Shown here one piece after another: positions 7,710 through 12,716 of a stretch of DNA of 12,716 nt. The translations under genes and the position numbers were made by a program. The number at the start of each line of letters is the position of its first letter. Positions within the stretch are counted from its first letter, which is position 1. This DNA comes from Pseudomonadales bacterium (lineage in GTDB: Bacteria > Pseudomonadota > Gammaproteobacteria > Pseudomonadales > Moraxellaceae): NCBI GenBank assembly GCA_013043915.1, contig JABEVH010000101.1:1-12716 (forward strand), read 5' to 3'. Below the pieces are notes generated by a model, which ran no database searches, was not told the origin of the DNA, and saw only the letters and a list, made by a program, of their open reading frames with translations.

Positions 7710-9163
7710 AAGCCCTCCTGCAACCATTGCCTGGCTACGGCCATATCATCGAAAGGATGCCGCTGACCTGCTATCTCTTGGTAAGTCTCATGGCCCTTTC
7801 CCGCAATTAATACAACGCTATCTGAGTGGGCAGCGGCCAGTGCCTTGTGGATAGCTTGACGACGATCGATTTCGGTATGTACCGGGCGCAGTAACGCAGT
7901 CTGCATCTGTGCCAGGATGTCTTCAGGCCGTTCATCGCGGGGATTGTCTGACGTCAGCCAGATGACATCAGCCAGCTCGCTGGCCAAACGCCCCATGATG
8001 GGGCGTTTGCCTGCATCGCGGTTACCCCCACACCCCACAACACAGATCAACGATCCCTGTAATCCTTCCCTTAGACTCTGCAGAACTTGTTGCAAGGCAT
8101 CAGGCGTATGCGCGTAGTCAACGACTACCGTAGGACAACCTGCAATACGCAAAGTTTGCATACGCCCGGCGACCGGGTCCAACTCTGCCACTACCTCCAG
8201 AGCCTGCTCCAGAGACGTACCTTGCATGAGCAGGCAGCCCACAACAGCCAGTACATTGTCTAGATTGAATCGGCCTAACAACCGTGTTCGCAAAACTCCC
8301 TGACCATAGCGACCATGAACTTGGCAACTTATACCCTGAGCACCCATCTGCACCTGATCAAACCACAGGTCATCACCCACGCTGTGACCATAGCGCAACA
8401 ACGGAACTCCTGCGTGCAATGAAGCTAGCATGGAGCCATGGTATGGGTCAGCTGCGTTGACGATAGCTCCTTTTAAGCCTTCCCAAGCAAATAGTCTTGC
8501 CTTAGCAGCAGCGTAGTGTTCCATGTCGCCGTGATAATCAAGATGGTCACGCGTCAGGTTGGTAAATACAGCCCATTGCACAGGTACAGCCGCCATTCGA
8601 TCCTGATCAAGACCATGAGAACTGGCTTCCATGGCCAGATGAGTGACACCTGCTCCAGCCATTTTTGATAATTCAGCTTGCAGGCTAATGGCATCGGCCG
8701 TGGTGTGTGTTGATGGCTGCAATTGCCCCCAGATGCCATTGCCTAACGTCCCCAGCACCCCCGATTTGTGACCCTGTATCTTCCACGCTTGAGCCATAAG
8801 ATGGCAGCAACTGGTCTTGCCGTTAGTGCCTGTCACCGCCATGACCTGCATAGCACGACAGGGTTGATTATAAAAATTGGCAGCCAGCCATGACAGATGA
8901 GTGCGCAGATCTTTGATCTCAAGAATAGGAATATCAACCGAGGACACGCTTAACCCGGCTTCAATAATCAATAGAGCTGCGCCGCGACGTACGGCCTCAT
9001 CTACGTAATTTAAGCCATGTTGGTTCATGCCTGCCAAGGCCACAAAAGCATTGCCCGCTTTGACATGGCGACTGTCCAGCGTCAGTCCCGTTAGGGTCAG
9101 GTGCTGCAGTGTATCGGGCAGCGTCTGCGTACCTACGATAGATGACAGGGTTTGCATATTCAT
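7700..9163 (-). CDS. murE: UDP-MurNAc-L-Ala-D-Glu--meso-2,6-diaminopimelate ligase MurE
   Basis: MurE adds the third residue of the stem peptide. The 487-residue protein contains LDSRHVKAGNAFVAL (29-43) of the UDP-binding domain, P-loop TGTNGKTS (111-118), EASSHGLDQDR (179-189), NLTRDHLDYHG (202-212), Lys221 in AAAKARLF as the likely carbamylated lysine, and DYAHTPDAL (349-357). The DNPRDE motif (406-411) binds meso-diaminopimelate, so the organism should make DAP-type peptidoglycan, as Gram-negative bacteria do; lysine-specific enzymes differ there. GKGHETYQ (455-462) is also typical. The ATG overlaps the ftsI stop as ATGA, with six G ending four bases upstream. A second ATG two codons inside (9157) is less well spaced. 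The stop is TAA, inside the start region of murF. Confidence 0.97.
   Translation of the reverse strand: MNMQTLSSIVGTQTLPDTLQHLTLTGLTLDSRHVKAGNAFVALAGMNQHGLNYVDEAVRRGAALLIIEAGLSVSSVDIPILEIKDLRTHLSWLAANFYNQPCRAMQVMAVTGTNGKTSCCHLMAQAWKIQGHKSGVLGTLGNGIWGQLQPSTHTTADAISLQAELSKMAGAGVTHLAMEASSHGLDQDRMAAVPVQWAVFTNLTRDHLDYHGDMEHYAAAKARLFAWEGLKGAIVNAADPYHGSMLASLHAGVPLLRYGHSVGDDLWFDQVQMGAQGISCQVHGRYGQGVLRTRLLGRFNLDNVLAVVGCLLMQGTSLEQALEVVAELDPVAGRMQTLRIAGCPTVVVDYAHTPDALQQVLQSLREGLQGSLICVVGCGGNRDAGKRPIMGRLASELADVIWLTSDNPRDERPEDILAQMQTALLRPVHTEIDRRQAIHKALAAAHSDSVVLIAGKGHETYQEIAGQRHPFDDMAVARQWLQEGLCN
7713..7719 (-). promoter_or_regulatory. Near-perfect Shine-Dalgarno that fixes the murF start
   Basis: AGGAGGG on the minus strand, within the last codons of murE, a few bases before the ATG at 7709. 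It is the best Shine-Dalgarno match in the cluster and rules against the in-frame ATG at 7727, which lies upstream of it. Confidence 0.8.
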
Positions 9164-10896
9164 CCCGCCCCCCTGGCTACTGGCGCGGATGCTGCTAGAT
9201 GCTCGCTGCTATGATCCGGAGCTACATTCATCAGCCGTAGCAATTCGCTCATGGCACGCGAGAACACTGGAGCTGATACCAATCCACCGTAATACGTCGA
9301 CTTCCGCGGTGTATCGATCACGACAGCCATCACGATGCGAGGGTGACTGGCCGGAGCCATGCCCACAAACAAAGACATGTACTGATTGGGAGAATAACTA
9401 CCATTGACTACTTTATGAGCTGTTCCCGTTTTTCCCGCAATCAAATAGCCGGGAACCGAAGCCTGTTGCGCTGTACCCTGGGCACTGACTACAGTTTCCA
9501 GCATGGGGATAATTTCAGAGACCCAACGCCCATCCAGAACTCTTATGCCTGGCTGTGAGTTTTGCTGCTTAATAAAGCTGATCGGCTTGAGTATACCTCC
9601 CGATGCCAAGGCTGCGTAAGCCCGCGCCAACTGTAGTGCCGTTACCGTCTCTCCATAACCAAAAGACATATGAGCCAACCCGATAGGTTTCCACAGCGAA
9701 GGAGCAGGGAGACGACCTGGACTTTCTCCGGGGAAACCACTGCCTGTCGAAGCTCCAAATCCCATGCGTCTAAACATGTCTGGCAGCGTCGTAGATGGCA
9801 GGGCAAGTGCAATCTTGGAGGCTCCTATATTGCTCGACTTGGTGATGATGGTCCCTAAATCGATGACTCCATTATTCTCGTCATCATGTATGACATGATG
9901 ACCCACCCGAAAACTTCCAGGACTCGTATCAAACATGCTGCGTGGTGTGAACTGTCCACTCTCTAAAGCCGCTGCTATGGTAAAGGGTTTCATGGTTGAT
10001 CCAGGCTCAAACATGTCTACCACGGCACGATTTCGCAGAGCATCCATGGTCAAATGCTGACGATTATTAGGGTTGTAGGAAGGAACATTGGCCATGGCCA
10101 GTACTTCCCCTGTATTGACATCCAGAGCCACCGCCATGCCAGCGCGAGCATCCTGTGCCATGACTTGATCAGCCAGCTCCTTGTACACCAGGTATTGAGC
10201 ACGGCTATCTATGCTCAGGTAAAGATCATGCCCAGGTTGAGCTGCCTTTAGTAAGGCCACATCACGAATTAATCGTCCGTGCAGATCGGTCATGACACGG
10301 CGTTTCCCTGGCTGCCCTGCCAGCCATGGGTCATAGGCCAGCTCTAAACCATCTTCTCCTTTACCATCCAGATTGGTAAATCCAATGAGCTGAGCCAATG
10401 GCTCACCTTCAGGGTAAAATCGCATGTACTCGGTCTGGCCGTATAATCCAGGAATATCTTCATCCAGAATTTGTGTTGCCATGGCCGGATCCAAGTCGCG
10501 ACGCACGTACATGAACTCGCGATTGGTGTTTTTTTGTAGACGATGTTGCAAATCTGCTGCATCCACGCCAGTAACTCGGGCCAGTTGCACCACACTGTCA
10601 GCATCCTGATCCAGACGCCGTGGGTTAACCCATAGAGATGTCATGGGTGTGCTAACTGCCAAGGGGACGCCGTTTCGATCCCTTATAATGCCGCGACTAG
10701 CGGGTACCGTTTCCCAATGCACAGAACGTTGATCACCCTGTCGCTGGAGAAAATCATGATCCCACAAGGCCAGGTAGGCTGCCCGTGACCACATCGTTAG
10801 CAACATGGCTGTCATGCCGATGACGACAAAGCGATAACGCCATGGTAGTGGCGCTTTACTGCTGGCACCCTTGCGTACTGCTCCAGTTACCGTCAT
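9160..10896 (-). CDS. ftsI: Septal peptidoglycan transpeptidase FtsI (PBP3)
   Basis: FtsI is the class B penicillin-binding protein that cross-links new septal peptidoglycan, working with FtsW. The 578-residue product has a short cytoplasmic N-terminus, one membrane anchor near residues 21-43, then the periplasmic pedestal starting around RGIIRDRNGVPLAVS (68-82). The transpeptidase domain carries all active-site motifs: Ser300 in STMK (300-303), SSN (354-356) and KTGTA (489-493), plus the conserved GYGETVTALQLARAYAALA stretch (413-431). The length is close to E. coli PBP3 (588), with no sign of truncation. The ATG overlaps the ftsL stop as ATGA. The upstream sequence has only a weak Shine-Dalgarno, suggesting it relies on ribosomes finishing ftsL. 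The C-terminus ends R-G-A-G, encoded by a G-rich stretch that doubles as the murE ribosome site. Confidence 0.97.
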   Translation of the reverse strand: MTVTGAVRKGASSKAPLPWRYRFVVIGMTAMLLTMWSRAAYLALWDHDFLQRQGDQRSVHWETVPASRGIIRDRNGVPLAVSTPMTSLWVNPRRLDQDADSVVQLARVTGVDAADLQHRLQKNTNREFMYVRRDLDPAMATQILDEDIPGLYGQTEYMRFYPEGEPLAQLIGFTNLDGKGEDGLELAYDPWLAGQPGKRRVMTDLHGRLIRDVALLKAAQPGHDLYLSIDSRAQYLVYKELADQVMAQDARAGMAVALDVNTGEVLAMANVPSYNPNNRQHLTMDALRNRAVVDMFEPGSTMKPFTIAAALESGQFTPRSMFDTSPGSFRVGHHVIHDDENNGVIDLGTIITKSSNIGASKIALALPSTTLPDMFRRMGFGASTGSGFPGESPGRLPAPSLWKPIGLAHMSFGYGETVTALQLARAYAALASGGILKPISFIKQQNSQPGIRVLDGRWVSEIIPMLETVVSAQGTAQQASVPGYLIAGKTGTAHKVVNGSYSPNQYMSLFVGMAPASHPRIVMAVVIDTPRKSTYYGGLVSAPVFSRAMSELLRLMNVAPDHSSEHLAASAPVARGAG

Positions 10897-11177
10897 GGCC
10901 GCACCATGACCACATCAGAAGGTGCTGGATTTTGCATATGCAGTTGCGTTGTTGCCACAGTCCCTATCCGTGAGAATGAACCCCAGGCATGCTCTTCCAG
11001 CAACAGCTGAGTCCACTCAACTTCAAGGCGATCCCTCTCTACTTCTAGGCTTTGTAGTTGTGCAAGCCCCTGTCGGGTGCGATATGCGCTGTAGGCAACC
11101 CCCACAGAAGAGACCATGATCAAGAATGCCATGAACACCAGAGCCCAGGCATCACTGCTCAGTCGAGGGCTGATCAT
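10893..11177 (-). CDS. ftsL: Cell division protein FtsL
   Basis: FtsL is a small bitopic membrane protein of the FtsQLB divisome complex, which relays activation to FtsW-FtsI. The 94-residue protein has a short cytoplasmic start, a single membrane helix near residues 11-30 (WALVFMAFLIMVSSVGVAYS), then a heptad-like coiled-coil stretch rich in Leu and Glu (about 36-62) and a periplasmic tail. FtsL proteins are poorly conserved, so the call rests on this architecture, the E-W-T-Q-L-L-L-E motif typical of the family's coiled-coil end, and the position between rsmH and ftsI, which is almost invariant. Its length is normal for gamma/betaproteobacteria (E. coli 121). GGAG lies eight bases before the ATG, which overlaps the rsmH stop. 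Confidence 0.93.
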   Translation of the reverse strand: MISPRLSSDAWALVFMAFLIMVSSVGVAYSAYRTRQGLAQLQSLEVERDRLEVEWTQLLLEEHAWGSFSRIGTVATTQLHMQNPAPSDVVMVRP

Positions 11178-12112
11178 GACAAGCGCTCCGCAACACGCAG
11201 ATGAGCTGAACGTGATCGTGGATTTTCAGCAATTTCCTGCTCGCTCGGATCCTGTCGGCGAATCACCTGACGTAAACGTGGCGTGGTCATTGCCGGCGCC
11301 ACTGGCAACCCGCGCAACGAAGGCGGCTCGACACCACGCACTTCATCACGCATAAACTGTTTGACTCTGCGATCCTCAAGCGAGTGGAAACTGATAACCG
11401 CCAAGCGCCCCCCGGGTTCAAGTGACTCCACAGCCATAGGCAGCACCTGTTCTAGCTCCTCAAGCTCATGATTCACATAGAGCCTCAGTGCCTGAAAGCT
11501 TCGCGTTGCTGGATGTTTGTGGTGATCCCAGGCTGGATGTGCCTCACGGATAATGGCGGCTACCTGTAAGGTACGTGTCAGCGGAACTTGTGCTCGAGCT
11601 AGCACCAGAGCACGAGCTATACGTCGCGCATAGCGCTCCTCGCCATATGTAAACAGGATATCAGCCAGATCAGGCTCGCTAACTGTAGCCAGCACCTCTG
11701 CAGCGCTAAGTCCCCGCTCCTGATCCATGCGCATGTCCAATGGCCCGTCCACCTGAAAACTGAATCCCCTGCCTGCATCATCAATTTGTGGTGATGAAAC
11801 ACCTAGATCAAGCACAATACCGCTAACCTTGCCGCTCCAACCCAATTCGGCAACCCAGCGTGATAGCTGGATATAACTACCTTGGCGAACCAGGACACGT
11901 TGATCCCTCTGCGCCAATGATTCAGCTACAGCGACTGCAGCATGATCCTTATCTATAACCAGCAAACGTGCTTCGTGACTTAACTTCTCTAACAACCGTT
12001 GGCTATGTCCACCTCGCCCGAATGTGGCATCAATGTAGTACCCATCGCCACGATGCAAAACGCTGTTGACGGTCTCCTCTGCCAGAACCGTCTTGTGCTC
12101 GGCTGTATTCAT
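11174..12112 (-). CDS. rsmH: 16S rRNA (cytosine1402-N4)-methyltransferase RsmH
   Basis: RsmH (MraW) methylates N4 of C1402 in the decoding centre of 16S rRNA with S-adenosylmethionine. The 312-residue protein begins HKTVLAEETV (7-16) and has the SAM-binding DATFGRGGHS (28-37), then VIDKDH (52-57), LDLGVSS (101-107), GFSFQVDGPLDMRMD (116-130), HPATRSFQALRLYVN (200-214) and SFHSLEDRRVK (241-251), all standard for the family. The C-terminus NPRSRSAHLRVAE is also typical. The longest frame begins with GTG at 12115, but the ATG at 12112 directly follows and overlaps the mraZ stop as TGATG. No Shine-Dalgarno is visible upstream, so translation probably depends on reinitiation by ribosomes finishing mraZ. 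The start could be the GTG; this changes one residue. Confidence 0.96.
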   Translation of the reverse strand: MNTAEHKTVLAEETVNSVLHRGDGYYIDATFGRGGHSQRLLEKLSHEARLLVIDKDHAAVAVAESLAQRDQRVLVRQGSYIQLSRWVAELGWSGKVSGIVLDLGVSSPQIDDAGRGFSFQVDGPLDMRMDQERGLSAAEVLATVSEPDLADILFTYGEERYARRIARALVLARAQVPLTRTLQVAAIIREAHPAWDHHKHPATRSFQALRLYVNHELEELEQVLPMAVESLEPGGRLAVISFHSLEDRRVKQFMRDEVRGVEPPSLRGLPVAPAMTTPRLRQVIRRQDPSEQEIAENPRSRSAHLRVAERLS

Positions 12113-12567
12113 CACAAGGCCAAGGAATCGATGGCCTGAGCCAGATGCGCTGCGGAGAAATCAGCAGCCATCGCTTGGGCATTCATGGCATCCCAGGCAA
12201 CCTTATCCCATAACTCACATTTTTTTCCCTGACCCGCTAATACCACCTGCTTATCCAGACCTGCGTATTGTCGTAATTCAGGACTCATCAACAACCGTCC
12301 TGCATTATCCATCTGTACTTCTGTGGCATAGCCCAAGATGCGGCGTTTAAGCAAAGCCAAGTCCTTATCTGAACCAGGCAGTGCATTAAAGGCACGCTCG
12401 ATAACTTCCCAGTCGGGCAAGGGATAAATAACCAGGCAGGCTTCGCGCAAATCTACCGTTATCACAAAACGCCCCTCACAGCCTTTCTGGACACGGTCGT
12501 GGTAGCGCGTCGGTAAACCGACACGTCCCTTGGCATCCATTGTGAGCTCGTCATATCCGCGAAACAC
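12112..12567 (-). CDS. mraZ: Transcriptional regulator MraZ
   Basis: MraZ is an AbrB-fold (swapped-hairpin) DNA-binding protein that forms rings and controls its own operon. The 151-residue protein (E. coli 152) starts with the canonical M-F-R-G and has two copies of the family's repeated motif: DAKGRVGLPTRY (11-22) and DNAGRLLMSPEL (87-98), each with the DxxxR signature. The conserved ...CLVIYPLPDWE (44-54) and VVLAGQGKKCELWD (108-121) are also present. The start codon is GTG, chosen because it yields MFRG and sits six bases after a strong Shine-Dalgarno (AAGGGAG). No earlier start fits. As first gene it is positioned to sense and limit expression of the whole cluster, and repeat sites for it lie just upstream. 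Confidence 0.96.
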   Translation of the reverse strand: MFRGYDELTMDAKGRVGLPTRYHDRVQKGCEGRFVITVDLREACLVIYPLPDWEVIERAFNALPGSDKDLALLKRRILGYATEVQMDNAGRLLMSPELRQYAGLDKQVVLAGQGKKCELWDKVAWDAMNAQAMAADFSAAHLAQAIDSLAL

Positions 12568-12573
12568 CTAAAT

Positions 12574-12580
12574 CTCCCTT
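12574..12580 (-). promoter_or_regulatory. Ribosome binding site of mraZ
   Basis: AAGGGAG on the minus strand with a six-base A/T-rich spacer before GTG at 12567. It supports the non-ATG start of mraZ. Confidence 0.8.
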
Positions 12581-12595
12581 CTTGCAGGCATTTAT

Positions 12596-12621
12596 TCCCA
12601 CAAAACAACACTTTTCCCCAC
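12596..12621 (-). promoter_or_regulatory. Probable MraZ operator: three boxes at 10-base period, middle one degenerate
   Basis: Reading the minus strand from 12621 there are GTGGGG, then GTGTTG ten bases on (12611), then GTGGGA another ten on (12601). The outer two match the TGGGN boxes with a five-base spacer known for MraZ in E. coli; the middle copy keeps GTG but loses the G run. The boxes lie between the predicted transcription start and the mraZ ribosome site, a place where binding would block the promoter or early elongation. The repeat is seen directly; the role is inferred from the family and from mraZ being the next gene. Confidence 0.72.
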
Positions 12622-12630
12622 GATGCAGCA

Positions 12631-12659
12631 ACTATAGAAGTCAGCTGCTCCAGCGTCAA
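12631..12659 (-). promoter_or_regulatory. Sigma70-type promoter of the dcw cluster (Pmra)
   Basis: On the minus strand TTGACG (12659-12654) is followed after 17 bases by TATAGT (12636-12631). Each hexamer matches the consensus at five of six positions with ideal spacing. Transcription would begin near 12624, about 57 bases before the mraZ GTG, immediately upstream of the MraZ-like boxes. No other equally good promoter was found in the 149 bases before mraZ. Confidence 0.7.
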
Positions 12660-12716
12660 TGGCGATATTCATCGTGTTATAAGAGATAAAATGTCTTTAT
12701 TATCAACATGTTAAAA
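12660..12716. other. A/T-rich stretch upstream of the promoter
   Basis: This end of the window has no supported gene. It is clearly richer in A and T than the coding DNA, including a palindrome AACATGTT (12705-12712). It may serve as an UP-element-like region or hold a second weak promoter, but neither is well supported. Confidence 0.4.

Noticed and set aside
12462..12659. 65-codon frame on the minus strand covering the promoter and the start of mraZ
   Set aside because: It would begin with TTG inside the -35 box and runs out of frame through the operator and mraZ. The product resembles nothing.
12676..12706. Second promoter-like pair on the minus strand, TTGATA and TATAAC
   Set aside because: The spacing is 18-19 bases and the stretch is generally A/T-rich, so chance matches are expected; the pair at 12659/12631 is much better.
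12705..12712. Palindrome AACATGTT near the right edge
   Set aside because: Eight bases in A/T-rich DNA is easily chance, and the window ends before any partner site could be seen.
1..12716. CRISPR array, tRNA, rRNA, insertion sequence or phage genes
   Set aside because: None seen on either strand; the whole window is explained by the dcw genes and their control region.

Overview
The window is the front and middle part of a bacterial division and cell wall (dcw) cluster. All genes lie on the minus strand, so transcription runs from high to low coordinates. The order is mraZ, rsmH, ftsL, ftsI, murE, murF, mraY, murD, ftsW, murG, murC and the first 81 codons of ddl, which runs off the left edge. 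This is the classic proteobacterial order. The protein features (a separate ddl after murC, a meso-diaminopimelate-type MurE, short FtsL, MraZ starting MFRG) point to a Gammaproteobacterium. GC looks moderate, roughly 50-55% by eye. An Oceanospirillales/Halomonadaceae-like source is possible, but that is a weak impression and no search was run.

Right edge (12568-12716): the control region. It holds a good sigma70-type promoter (TTGACG, 17-base spacer, TATAGT). Just downstream is a 10-base-period direct repeat that looks like an MraZ operator with a worn middle copy. A strong Shine-Dalgarno then precedes a GTG start for mraZ. No other clear promoter or terminator was seen, so this is probably the main promoter of the cluster as far as the window shows.

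Body (1-12567): there is almost no intergenic DNA. Eight junctions are ATGA or TGATG overlaps, murE/murF overlap by 10 bases, and only the two flanks of mraY have gaps (1 and 4 bases). This implies one polycistronic mRNA with translational coupling. Several start codons (murC, mraY, murF, rsmH) are better placed a few codons inside the longest open frame.

The genes work together. MurC adds L-Ala to UDP-MurNAc, MurD adds D-Glu, MurE adds meso-DAP, and MurF adds the D-Ala-D-Ala made by Ddl. MraY puts the product on undecaprenyl phosphate (lipid I) and MurG adds GlcNAc (lipid II). FtsW polymerises lipid II and FtsI cross-links it at the septum, while FtsL helps switch on that pair. RsmH methylates 16S rRNA, and MraZ regulates the operon.

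Nothing here looks like an undescribed system. The points most worth a second look are a frame-aligned run of eight G at the murC/ddl junction, where a -1 slip would give a MurC-Ddl fusion, and the degenerate MraZ operator.
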